Assembly (NCBI GenBank): GCA_036154955.1
Contig: JAYZWL010000078.1
Coordinates: 96,463-160,462, forward strand
Source of the DNA: Albimonas sp036154955
Lineage (GTDB): Bacteria > Pseudomonadota > Alphaproteobacteria > Rhodobacterales > Rhodobacteraceae
Length of the DNA: 64,000 nt
Direction: 5' to 3'
The notes beneath the pieces are model-generated. The model was not told the DNA's origin. It searched no databases and worked only from the letters and a program-made list of their open reading frames with translations. Of this stretch, positions 8,336 through 15,616 are shown in pieces. Positions within the stretch are counted from its first letter, which is position 1; each line of letters starts with the position of its first letter. A program made the translations under genes and the position numbers.

Positions 8336-8785
8336 ATGCTGACCGATACCGACCGCCGCTTCCTGCGCATCGCCTACGAGGAGGCGCTCGCGGGGTTCGA
8401 GGAAGGGGGCTGCCCCATCGGCTCGGTGCTGGCGCGGGGCGAGACGCTGGTCTCCCGCGGGCGGAACCAGCGGGTGCAGGGCGGCGACCCGATCGCGCAC
8501 GGGGAGATGGACGCGCTCCGCAAGGCCGGGCGGCAGCGGACCTATCGGGACACCACGCTCTACACCTCGCTCAGCCCGTGCATGATGTGTTCGGGGACCA
8601 TCGTGCAGTTCGGCATTCCCCGCGTGGTGGTGGCGGAGAACACCACCTTCGGCGGCAACGAGGATTTCCTCCGCGCCCGGGGCGTCGAGGTGATCGTGGC
8701 CGACGACCCCGACTGCATCGCCCTGATGACCCGGTTCATCGAGGAGAAGCCGGAGCTCTGGGCCGAGGACATCGCGGAGGACTGA
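8336..8785 (+). CDS. Yeast-type (Fcy1-like) cytosine/nucleoside deaminase
   Basis: This 149-residue protein has GGAGG 5 nt before its ATG. It is a zinc deaminase of the CDA fold: HGE at residues 55-57 (zinc histidine and proton-shuttle glutamate) and SPCMMC with cysteines 82 and 85. The run DTTLYTSLSPC, the segment IPRVVVAENTTFGG and the tail MTRFIEEKPELWAEDIAED match yeast cytosine deaminase Fcy1 far better than tRNA adenosine deaminase TadA, which has HAE and a different tail. Cytosine is the expected substrate; other cyclic amidines such as creatinine are possible. It closes the transport and hydrolase cluster. Confidence 0.85.
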   Translation: MLTDTDRRFLRIAYEEALAGFEEGGCPIGSVLARGETLVSRGRNQRVQGGDPIAHGEMDALRKAGRQRTYRDTTLYTSLSPCMMCSGTIVQFGIPRVVVAENTTFGGNEDFLRARGVEVIVADDPDCIALMTRFIEEKPELWAEDIAED

Positions 8786-8826
8786 GCCGGGCGGTGGACC
8801 GGGGTTTGGCCGGGGTCGGGCCGCGA

Positions 8827-9375
8827 TCAGGCGAAGGCCAGCGCCTCCCCCTCCGGCGGCATCACCTCGAAGATGTTGAGCGTGAGCGAGATCAGCGAGT
8901 AATAGCCGAGGATCCCGACCAGATCGACGACCCCGTCCTCGCCCAGCGCCGCCACGGCGCGGGCGTAGGCGGCGTCCGAGACCCGGCGCGCGGTCTGCGC
9001 CTCCAGCGCGAAGGCGTGGACGGCGGCCTCGTCCTCGGCGGCGAAGTCCGGGGTCTCGCCCAGGCGCAGCGCCTCGACGACCTCGGGCGCGAGGCCGCCG
9101 TCCAGCGCCGGGCCCTTGTGCGCCCACCATTCGAACTCCGCCTCCCAGACCCGGGCCATGGTCAGGATCGCCAGCTCCGACAGGCGCGGGGGCAGGGAGG
9201 TGCCGTATCGGCAATAGGCCCCCAGCTCCTGCGCCTTCGCCGCCAGTTCCGGGCGGCGCAGCCAGACCGCCAGCGGGCCCTCCACCTTGCCGCGGGGGCC
9301 CGACGCGATGGCGTCGTGCACCTCGCGCTGGCGGGGGGTCATGTCGGCGGGGGCGGGGGGCGCGATGCGGGGCAT
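8827..9375 (-). CDS. Carboxymuconolactone decarboxylase (AhpD-like) family protein
   Basis: This 182-residue helical protein matches the CMD family: MTPRQREVHDAI at the start, LPPRLSELAILTMARVWEAEFEWWAHKG in the middle, and a C-terminal LVGILGYYSLISLTLNIFEV helix. The usual CxxC of AhpD peroxidase partners is absent (the matching place reads WEAEFEWWAH), so it is the group without a redox pair, often close to 4-carboxymuconolactone decarboxylase-like proteins of unknown substrate. It runs towards the deaminase gene (convergent, 41 nt apart). The family is clear and the function is not. Confidence 0.82.
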   Translation of the reverse strand: MPRIAPPAPADMTPRQREVHDAIASGPRGKVEGPLAVWLRRPELAAKAQELGAYCRYGTSLPPRLSELAILTMARVWEAEFEWWAHKGPALDGGLAPEVVEALRLGETPDFAAEDEAAVHAFALEAQTARRVSDAAYARAVAALGEDGVVDLVGILGYYSLISLTLNIFEVMPPEGEALAFA

Positions 9376-9711
9376 TTCAGGGTCCGGTCCGGTTGCGGGA
9401 GGCGCAGGTTGCCCCGCCGCCGCGCCCGGGTCCAGCGCCCGATTTCAACCGGGATCGCGCCGGGGGCGACCCGCGCTTGTCCGCGATCCGCGTGGAATTG
9501 CGACCCGAAAGACAAAAAATCCTGATGCGTTCATGAAAAATATGCGACATCAGCGATGTGTCCGCGCTGCGCCGGACCGTGACGACGCCATGTCGGCACG
9601 GTCCGGCGCAGCGGGGCGTGAGGGCGCGCCGGCATGGCGCGGTCGCGTGCGATGGCCGGCCCGCCGGGGCGGAACCCGGGGGCGCGTATCTTGAAGAGGG
9701 GCGGGAATAGC
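9376..9711. other. Divergent intergenic region with a strong hairpin
   Basis: 336 bp lie between the divergent CMD-family and metalloprotease genes. The stretch 9505-9550 is richer in A and T than its surroundings and is the likely promoter zone, though no clear -35/-10 pair stands out. A 16-bp perfect inverted repeat lies at 9565-9613. No short gene is supported. Confidence 0.5.
9565..9613. repeat. 16-bp perfect inverted repeat upstream of metalloprotease
   Basis: CGCTGCGCCGGACCGT at 9565-9580 pairs perfectly with ACGGTCCGGCGCAGCG at 9598-9613 around a 17-nt loop. No T tract follows on either strand. It lies about 100 nt before the metalloprotease ATG and could be an mRNA leader hairpin or a protein-binding site. 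Confidence 0.6.
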
Positions 9712-10608
9712 ATGAATTTCAACGTCTTGCGCGCCGGTATCGCGGCGGCGGGCCTCGCGCTGGTCAGCGCCGGTTCGGCGTCGGCGATCACGGTCGAGCC
9801 GCGGGTGTCCTCGATGGAGTCGCTGGTGGCGACGGCCTACGGGTCGCTCGACATCGTGCTGAATTACACCGAGACGCCCGATCCGACCTATGCAGCGGCG
9901 TTTTCCGCGGCGGAGATGTTCTGGGAAAGCCAGATCGCCGGCTACCGGCAGGCGACCACCGCCGCCGCCGCCTCGGTCAACCCGCTGACCATCGACGTGA
10001 CGCTGCACAATATCGACGGTCCGGGCAACATTCTGGGCGGCGCGGCGACCACGAATTACTGGAACGACACGATCTACAAGACCGCCGCGACGGGCGTGAT
10101 GGAGTTCGACACCTCCGACCTGGGCTCGATGAGCTCGGAGCGGCTGGGGTTCCTGATCCTCCACGAGATGGCCCATGTGCTCGGCTTCAACCCGTTCATC
10201 TGGGAGCTGAACGGCGTCGTCTCCGGCTTCGTGGACGTGGCGGACCCGGGCGTGGACTATTACCTCGAATATATCGGGGAGGACGGGCTGGCCGCCTACA
10301 ACATCGAGAACGGCTCCTCCGCCACCTTCATCGGGCTGGAGGACGAGGGCTCGTCCGGGACCCGCGGCGCGCACTGGAACGAGGAGACCTTCCTCGGGAC
10401 CTTCTCCGACCAGGGCAATCCGGAGCTGATGACCGGCTGGCTCGGCGCCTCCGCCTACCTGTCGCAGACCACGCTGTTCTCGCTGCAGGACGTGGGCTGG
10501 GCGCTGGCGAGCTACGAGGTTCCGGTCCCGGCGGCGGGCGGCCTGCTGGCCGCGGCGCTGCTGGCGCTGGGCGGGATGCGCAGCCGGCGGCGCCGCGCGA
10601 CGGCCTGA
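9712..10608 (+). CDS. Secreted zinc metalloprotease with VPLPA-type C-terminal sorting signal
   Basis: This 298-residue protein starts at an ATG followed by a Sec signal peptide (hydrophobic core GIAAAGLALVSAGSASA, cleavage near residue 25). HEMAHVLGFNP at about 150-160 is a zinc-protease motif of the metzincin type (HExxHxxGF), as in leishmanolysin- and serralysin-like enzymes. The C-terminus reads VPVPAAGGLLAAALLALGG followed by RSRRRRA, a hydrophobic helix and basic tail like those cleaved by an exosortase (VPLPA/VPXXXP type). So it is probably exported, sorted at the membrane and anchored or released. Substrate unknown. A terminator-like hairpin follows 30 nt after the stop. Confidence 0.8.
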   Translation: MNFNVLRAGIAAAGLALVSAGSASAITVEPRVSSMESLVATAYGSLDIVLNYTETPDPTYAAAFSAAEMFWESQIAGYRQATTAAAASVNPLTIDVTLHNIDGPGNILGGAATTNYWNDTIYKTAATGVMEFDTSDLGSMSSERLGFLILHEMAHVLGFNPFIWELNGVVSGFVDVADPGVDYYLEYIGEDGLAAYNIENGSSATFIGLEDEGSSGTRGAHWNEETFLGTFSDQGNPELMTGWLGASAYLSQTTLFSLQDVGWALASYEVPVPAAGGLLAAALLALGGMRSRRRRATA

Positions 10609-10638
10609 GCCGGGCGCCGGACCGCAGGACGATGCGAT

Positions 10639-10666
10639 GGGGCGGGCCGGCCGGGTCCGCCCCTTT
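10639..10666 (+). terminator. Intrinsic terminator after metalloprotease
   Basis: GGGGCGGGCC (10639-10648) pairs with GGTCCGCCCC (10654-10663) around GGCCG, with one G-U pair, followed by TTT. It ends the metalloprotease transcript just before a convergent gene. Confidence 0.65.
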
Positions 10667-10681
10667 CGCGTTCCGGAGGGG

Positions 10682-11758
10682 TCAGAGCGGCGGCAGGATG
10701 CGCCGCGCGCGCAGGTCGTCGAAGGTCTCGCGGAACATGTCCTCGGTGTCCTGGCAGGCGTGGAATCCGGCCTGGCGCAGCTTGATGGTGCTGAGGATCT
10801 GCGGGTCGCGGGCCCGGGTTCCGGCATGGGCGAGGATGCGGTCGGCGTAGTGGTGGCTCTCGCCCAGCAGCCGGGCGAGGTCGGGGACGGCGAGCCCGTG
10901 GCGCGCGGCGATCCCGGCCCAGGCGGCGGCCTGCCCGGGCAGCCATCCGGCGAGCGACAGGGACGCGGGTTCGGCCGGCGCAGCCCCCAGCGCCTCGGCG
11001 ATGGCGGGCCAGAGCCGGGTCCAGTCGGCGACGTCGCCATTGGCGATGTTGAAGGTCTCCCGCGCCGCCGCGGGGGCCTCCGCCGCCCATTCCAGCGCCT
11101 TCGCCACCAGCCGCGCGTCCGCCGCCTCCCACAGATAGGCGGGCCCGCCGGGATAGGCGAAGGGGCGGCCGGTTTCGGCGCAGAGCGCGGCGAAGACGCC
11201 CAGCACCGGGGCGATGTTCATGGCGGACCCGGTGGCGCCCCCGAACACCACCTGCGGGCGCAGGATGGTCCAGTCCCAGGCCGCGCCCTCGGCCGCGGCG
11301 CGCAGGTGATCCTCCTGCAACCAGTAGAAATTCGGGTGGTCGTCGCGGGGCGCGCGCTCCTTCGCCGGAACGGAGATGCGGTGCAGGTGCCCGCCATAGG
11401 CCTTGGCGCCCTGCAGGACCGAGACGTGCCGCAGCCCGGACCGGGCGGCGAGCGGGTCGAGGAAGTTGGCGAACATCGCCCGGTTGGTCTCCATCTGTCC
11501 CGGGTCGGTCCAGCCGGCCACCAGCCCCGGCAGCTCATAGAGCGCCGCATAGACCGCGTGGGTGACGCCGGAGAGGGAGGCGAGCGCGGCCGCCGTCCCC
11601 TCCCGGTCGGTCAGGTCGACGGCCAGCGGCGTGAGGTTGGGGCCCTGAGGGATCGGCCGGCGCGACAGGGCGATCACCCGCCAGCCCGAGGCGGCGAAGC
11701 GTTCGGCCGCGGCGCGGCCCACGACGCCGGTGGCCCCGGCGACGACGACGGTGTTCAT
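10682..11758 (-). CDS. PRISE-like NAD(P)-dependent short-chain reductase
   Basis: This 358-residue enzyme has GGGGAGGA before its ATG. The N-terminal Rossmann motif is AGATGVVGRAAAERF at residues 6-20. The catalytic tyrosine lies in HPNFYWLQED (Tyr near 145), and WTILRPQVVFGGATGSAMN and VFAALCAETGRPFAYPG follow. This set matches the progesterone 5-beta-reductase/iridoid synthase-like (PRISE, VEP1) group of atypical SDRs, which reduce enones with NADPH, rather than classical epimerases with YxxxK. It is fully within the family's length of 350-390. The bacterial substrate is unknown. Confidence 0.82.
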   Translation of the reverse strand: MNTVVVAGATGVVGRAAAERFAASGWRVIALSRRPIPQGPNLTPLAVDLTDREGTAAALASLSGVTHAVYAALYELPGLVAGWTDPGQMETNRAMFANFLDPLAARSGLRHVSVLQGAKAYGGHLHRISVPAKERAPRDDHPNFYWLQEDHLRAAAEGAAWDWTILRPQVVFGGATGSAMNIAPVLGVFAALCAETGRPFAYPGGPAYLWEAADARLVAKALEWAAEAPAAARETFNIANGDVADWTRLWPAIAEALGAAPAEPASLSLAGWLPGQAAAWAGIAARHGLAVPDLARLLGESHHYADRILAHAGTRARDPQILSTIKLRQAGFHACQDTEDMFRETFDDLRARRILPPL

Positions 11759-11887
11759 GGCGATCCTCCCCACCCGTTGGCCGGTCAGGGGACCGCCCCC
11801 GCCGGCTCGCGTCTTGCGTCGAGGGCGGGGGGAGCGGTCGGGCCGGAGGCCGGGGCGATCCGCGGGGCGGAGGTGTCGCCGGCTGGG

Positions 11888-11911
11888 CGCCCCGGGCTTG
11901 GCCCGGGGCCT
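11888..11911 (-). repeat. Dispersed short hairpin repeat, family 2, inverted copy
   Basis: The core CCCCGGGCTTGGCCCGGGG is the reverse of the family-2 element seen at 11931, 25718 and 50501. It forms a 7-8 bp stem with a 4-nt loop, in the gap between cpdB and the PRISE-like gene. Confidence 0.65.
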
Positions 11912-11930
11912 CGCGCGGGCGGCGGCCGGG

Positions 11931-11976
11931 AGGCCCCGGGTCAAGCCCGGGGCGCGCGGGTCAAGCCCGGGGCGCA
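11931..11976 (+). repeat. Dispersed short hairpin repeat, family 2, with partial tandem copy
   Basis: A full copy (core CCCCGGGTCAAGCCCGGGG) at 11931-11954 is followed directly by a second truncated unit, GCGGGTCAAGCCCGGGGCGC. Together with the inverted copy 20 nt away this makes a REP-like cluster. Confidence 0.65.
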
Positions 11977-12053
11977 CGGGTGTAGACCGGCGCGCGCGGG
12001 TGGCGGCCGGGGCGTCGGCGCGCGGCGGGGGCGCCCCGGCCGCGCGCCATCGG

Positions 12054-14027
12054 TCAGAGCGTGATGCGGTAGCGGGCGAAGCCGTCGGCGCCGTCGCCCG
12101 CGGGTTCGATCCTCACGCCCTTGACCCCGGCCGCATAGGCGCGCCCTCCGGGGCCGGTGTCGAAGACCACCGTGGTTCCCGGCATCGGCGCGAAGGCCCA
12201 GTTGGCGTCGGCCGAGGGGTTGATGGTCCCCTGCTCGACGATGTAGCGCACGATCACGTCGCGGTTGGTGTCGGGGCCCACGAAAATCACCTTGTCGTCG
12301 GCCACGCCCGGGAAATGCCCGCCGCCTCCCGCGCGGTAATTGTTCGTCGCCACGACGAATTTCGCGGACCCGTCGATCGGCGCGCCGTTGTAGGTCAGCT
12401 CCTTGATCCGGCTCGCCTCCGGCGCGACCACGTTCCCGTCCTTGTCGTATTTCGCGGGCTGGGAGAGGTCGATCCGGTAGTCGACCCCGTCCATCACGTC
12501 GAAATTGTAGGAGGGGAAGCCGGGGTTGATGAGCGGCGCGTCCTGGGCGCCGGGGGTCACCTGATTGAAGATGCCGGCCGACATCTCCAGCCACTCCTTC
12601 ACCGTGGCGCCGTCCACCAGCATCGCCCGCGCGGTGTTGGGATAGAGGTATAGGTCGGCCACGTTCTTGATGGCGATGGGACCGGCCTGAACTTCGGTGT
12701 AATAATCCGGGCCGCCGCGGCCGCCGGCCTTGAAGGGGGCGGCGGCGGACAGGATCGGCAGCCCCTCCCACTCGGTCCCCGCCATCATCTGCCGGATATA
12801 CCAAGTCTGCGCCTGGCTCACGATCTGCACCGAGGGGTCGTCGGCCACCAGCGCGAAATAGGAGTGCAGCGGCGCCGAGGTCTCGCCCACCGCGCGGCGC
12901 ACATAGGCGAGCGTCGCCTCATGATCGGCGCGCGCCGCGTCCTCCACCTTCGCCACGCTCTCGACCAGCGGGGTCACTTCACGGCCCTCGCGCGCGAAGA
13001 TCGGCCGGGCCTCGGAGGTGGAGGCCACCACCTTCCACGCGCCGCCGTCCTGCTCCAGCATCAGGTCGATCAGGCCCATATGGGAGCCCCAGAACCCCGC
13101 CATCACCCCCGGCTTGCCGTTCAGCAGGCCGCGGGCGTTGTCGAGCCCGGGCAGGCCCTCGTATTTCGGGCCGGGGAAATCGAGATGGCTGTGGCCGGTC
13201 ACCACCGCGTCGATCCCCGCCACGGCGGCGAGCGGAATGGCGGCGTTCTCCATCATCTCCGAGGCGCGGGCCGAGCCGATGCCGGTATGAGCCAGCGCCA
13301 CCACGATGTCGGCCCCGGCCTCGCGCATCTCGGGGACCCAGGCCTCGGCGGCCTGGACGATGTCGCGGGTCTCGACGTTGCCTTCGAGGTGCTTCTTGTC
13401 CCAGGTCATGATCTGGGGGGGCGTGAAGCCGATCAGCCCGACCCTGAGGGTCCGGGTCCCGCCGGCGCCGTCGGTCACGGTCTGCTCGGTGATGACATAG
13501 GGCTTGAGCCAGGTGTCGTCCTGCCGGCCGGTCGCGGCCAGCTTGCCGCGGGCGAGGTTGGCGCAGACGAACGGGAAGTCGGCGCCGGCCAGGACCTTGT
13601 CCATGAAGCTCAGGCCGTAGTTGAATTCGTGATTGCCCAGCGTCGAACAGGCGTAGCCCAGCGTGTTCATCGCGGCGATGACCGGGTGCACGTCGCCGTC
13701 CCGCATCCCGCGCTCATAGGCGATGTAGTCGCCCATCGGGTTGCCCTGCAGGAAATCGCCGTTGTCGACCAGCATGGCGTTGGCGGCCTCTGCGCGCACG
13801 CCCTCGATCAGGGCGGCGGCGCGGGCGAGGCCCATCGTGTCGTTGGGCCGGTCCCCGTAATAGTCGTAGGGGAAGACATGCACGTGCAGGTCGGTGGTGG
13901 AGACGATGCGCAGATGCGCCTGGTTGGCGGCGGCGCGGGTCGCGAACGGGTGCAGCGCGATCATGGCGCCGGTCGCGGCGGCGGCGCCCAGCAGGCGGCG
14001 GCGGGTGAGGGCGGGCAGGGGGGACAT
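12054..14027 (-). CDS. cpdB: 2',3'-cyclic-nucleotide 2'-phosphodiesterase/3'-nucleotidase
   Basis: This 657-residue periplasmic enzyme hydrolyses 2',3'-cyclic nucleotides and then 3'-nucleotides to nucleosides, allowing scavenging of RNA breakdown products. The ATG is followed by a twin-arginine signal (TRRRLLGAAAATG near residues 8-20). The metallophosphatase motifs follow in order: TTDLHVHVFPYDYY near 44-57, DNGDFLQGNP, GNHEFNYG and GHSHLDFPG. The C-terminal 5'-nucleotidase domain contains NNYRAGGGGHFPG near the end and is complete. Length is normal for CpdB. It lies downstream of bmt on the same strand, but a terminator separates them. Confidence 0.92.
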   Translation of the reverse strand: MSPLPALTRRRLLGAAAATGAMIALHPFATRAAANQAHLRIVSTTDLHVHVFPYDYYGDRPNDTMGLARAAALIEGVRAEAANAMLVDNGDFLQGNPMGDYIAYERGMRDGDVHPVIAAMNTLGYACSTLGNHEFNYGLSFMDKVLAGADFPFVCANLARGKLAATGRQDDTWLKPYVITEQTVTDGAGGTRTLRVGLIGFTPPQIMTWDKKHLEGNVETRDIVQAAEAWVPEMREAGADIVVALAHTGIGSARASEMMENAAIPLAAVAGIDAVVTGHSHLDFPGPKYEGLPGLDNARGLLNGKPGVMAGFWGSHMGLIDLMLEQDGGAWKVVASTSEARPIFAREGREVTPLVESVAKVEDAARADHEATLAYVRRAVGETSAPLHSYFALVADDPSVQIVSQAQTWYIRQMMAGTEWEGLPILSAAAPFKAGGRGGPDYYTEVQAGPIAIKNVADLYLYPNTARAMLVDGATVKEWLEMSAGIFNQVTPGAQDAPLINPGFPSYNFDVMDGVDYRIDLSQPAKYDKDGNVVAPEASRIKELTYNGAPIDGSAKFVVATNNYRAGGGGHFPGVADDKVIFVGPDTNRDVIVRYIVEQGTINPSADANWAFAPMPGTTVVFDTGPGGRAYAAGVKGVRIEPAGDGADGFARYRITL

Positions 14028-14286
14028 GGCGGCTCCGTTGGGGTCATCGCTCGGCTTCCGGGGCGGCGCGGGGCGTCGCCGCCGATCCCGAACCCGCGCG
14101 CGGCGCAGGTCAAGCGGGAAATCGCCGGCGCGCAGCATGGAGGGGATGCATGACAGGCGCGCGACGGGACGGCGAGGCGGCGGGCGGAGGCGCGGCAGGC
14201 GGGAGGCGGCGCGGCGGACGCCGGACGCGAAAAGGGCGGACCCGAAGGCCCGCCCCGCCGTGATTTCCCGTTGCGTCGCGGGCCCG
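14028..14286. other. Spacer between bmt and cpdB
   Basis: 259 bp of GC-rich sequence with no supported gene. It holds the terminator of the upstream methyltransferase gene (14229-14255, minus strand) and must contain the cpdB promoter, which I could not identify. Confidence 0.5.
14229..14255 (-). terminator. Intrinsic terminator after betaine-homocysteine methyltransferase
   Basis: Read on the minus strand, GGGCGGGCC pairs with GGTCCGCCC around a TTCG tetraloop, then TTTTCG. It lies about 30 nt beyond the methyltransferase stop. Confidence 0.8.
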
Positions 14287-15321
14287 TCAGGCCGCGCCGC
14301 GCCGCCGGCGGCCGGGGCGGCGGGCCGTGGCGGCCGCGGCGCCCGTCAGAAGCTCCATCGTCGTGCCGGTGACCGGGCCGAGCCGGTCCAGCACGTCCTG
14401 CGGGCCGGGGCGCGGGCCGCGGGGCGTGGTCTCCAGCGCCTCGCGCATCGCGGCGATGTGGTTGGGGGTGGTGCCGCAGCAACCGCCGATGATCCTGACC
14501 CCGAGGTCGCGGGCGAGGCAGGCGTAGGTCGCCATCAGCTCGGTCGTGCCGCTGTAGCGGATGGCGCCATCATGGTATTCGGGCACGCCGCAATTGGCCT
14601 TGGTGACGATCACGTCGTCCTCGGTGATCCGGTCGGCGGCCGAGATCACGCCGATCAGCAGGTCGGGCGCGCCGGTGCCGCAATTGCCGCCCCAGGCCAC
14701 GGGCGCGTGGTCGTGGGCGCAGTCATGCACGATGCCGGCCAGCCGGGCGGGCGTCACGCCCATCATGGTGCGGCCGTTGGTGTCGAAGGACATGGTGCCG
14801 ACGCAGGGCAGGCCGACGGTCGCGGCGGCTTCGAGGGCGGCGGCGTATTCCTCCTCCGAGCTCATGGTTTCGATCCACAGCACGTCGGCGCCGCCGGCCT
14901 TCAGCCCCTCCATCTGCGCGACGAAGGCGGCGACCCCGTCCTCATGGCTCAGCGGGCCGACGGGGGCGAAGAGGTCGCCGGTCGGGCCCACGTCGCCGGC
15001 GCAGATCACGTCGCGGCCGGATTCGGCGATCGCCTCGGCCAGCAGGCGGGCGGCGGCGGCGTTGATCTCGTGCACCTGGCCGTCGAGCTGGTGGAGCTTG
15101 AGCCGGTTGGCGGTGCCGCCGAAGGAGTTGGTGAGCACCAGGTCGGAGCCGGCGTCGATGAAGCTGCGGTAGTGGGCCTTGACCTTGTCGGTCTCTTCCA
15201 GGTTCCAGCGCTCCGGCGCCTCGCCATGCTCCAGCCCCAGCGCGAACATGTTGGTGCCCGTGGCGCCGTCGGCGAGGATCCAGTCGCGGGCGCTGAGCAT
15301 CTGGGCGAGCTTGTCGGACAT
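14287..15321 (-). CDS. bmt: Betaine-homocysteine S-methyltransferase family protein
   Basis: This 344-residue cytosolic enzyme has GGAG 7-8 nt before its ATG. It shows the Pfam homocysteine S-methyltransferase layout: DGATGTNMFALGLEHGEAPE near residue 18, LTNSFGGTANRL near 63-74, and the zinc cysteines in GGNCGTG and in IIGGCCGTTPNHI. The transfer of a methyl group from glycine betaine (or a relative) to homocysteine yields methionine. The GLEHGEAPERWN start resembles the BmtA group of marine alphaproteobacteria. It is divergent from glutaryl-CoA dehydrogenase, with a small palindrome in the shared upstream region. Confidence 0.87.
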   Translation of the reverse strand: MSDKLAQMLSARDWILADGATGTNMFALGLEHGEAPERWNLEETDKVKAHYRSFIDAGSDLVLTNSFGGTANRLKLHQLDGQVHEINAAAARLLAEAIAESGRDVICAGDVGPTGDLFAPVGPLSHEDGVAAFVAQMEGLKAGGADVLWIETMSSEEEYAAALEAAATVGLPCVGTMSFDTNGRTMMGVTPARLAGIVHDCAHDHAPVAWGGNCGTGAPDLLIGVISAADRITEDDVIVTKANCGVPEYHDGAIRYSGTTELMATYACLARDLGVRIIGGCCGTTPNHIAAMREALETTPRGPRPGPQDVLDRLGPVTGTTMELLTGAAAATARRPGRRRRGAA

Positions 15322-15496
15322 CGGCGGCTCCTTCGGTCGGTCCGCCCCTGGCCCGGCGGCGGCGCTTGTCGCGGCGCGCGCGCGCCTGTATTCCTCGGCT
15401 CCCGCGCCCGCGCCCGGAAACGGACGATGGGCGCGCATCGGCCTCCTATATCGGCGCCCCGGCCGGCGCGCAATCCGGGGGCTTGCCGCAATGCGA

Positions 15497-15512
15497 CATA
15501 CCCACCGGTATG
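15497..15512. promoter_or_regulatory. Palindrome in the bmt/gcdH divergent region
   Basis: CATACC-CACC-GGTATG is a perfect 6-bp inverted repeat with a 4-bp spacer, between divergent genes. It could be an operator for either; no regulator gene adjoins it. Confidence 0.4.
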
Positions 15513-15616
15513 CCGCCGCTTGAAATCCCGCGCCGTTCGGGCCATGCCAACCCGATCACGCATCGCAGCACCGCCCCCGCGCCGCGTCCGGCCGACGGGG
15601 AGGAGGAGAGCCCGCC

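Noticed and set aside
15322..15616. SAM or SAH riboswitch upstream of bmt
   Set aside because: I looked for SAM-II and SAH-like stems near the start and saw none; the leader up to the start shows no conserved pseudoknot pattern.
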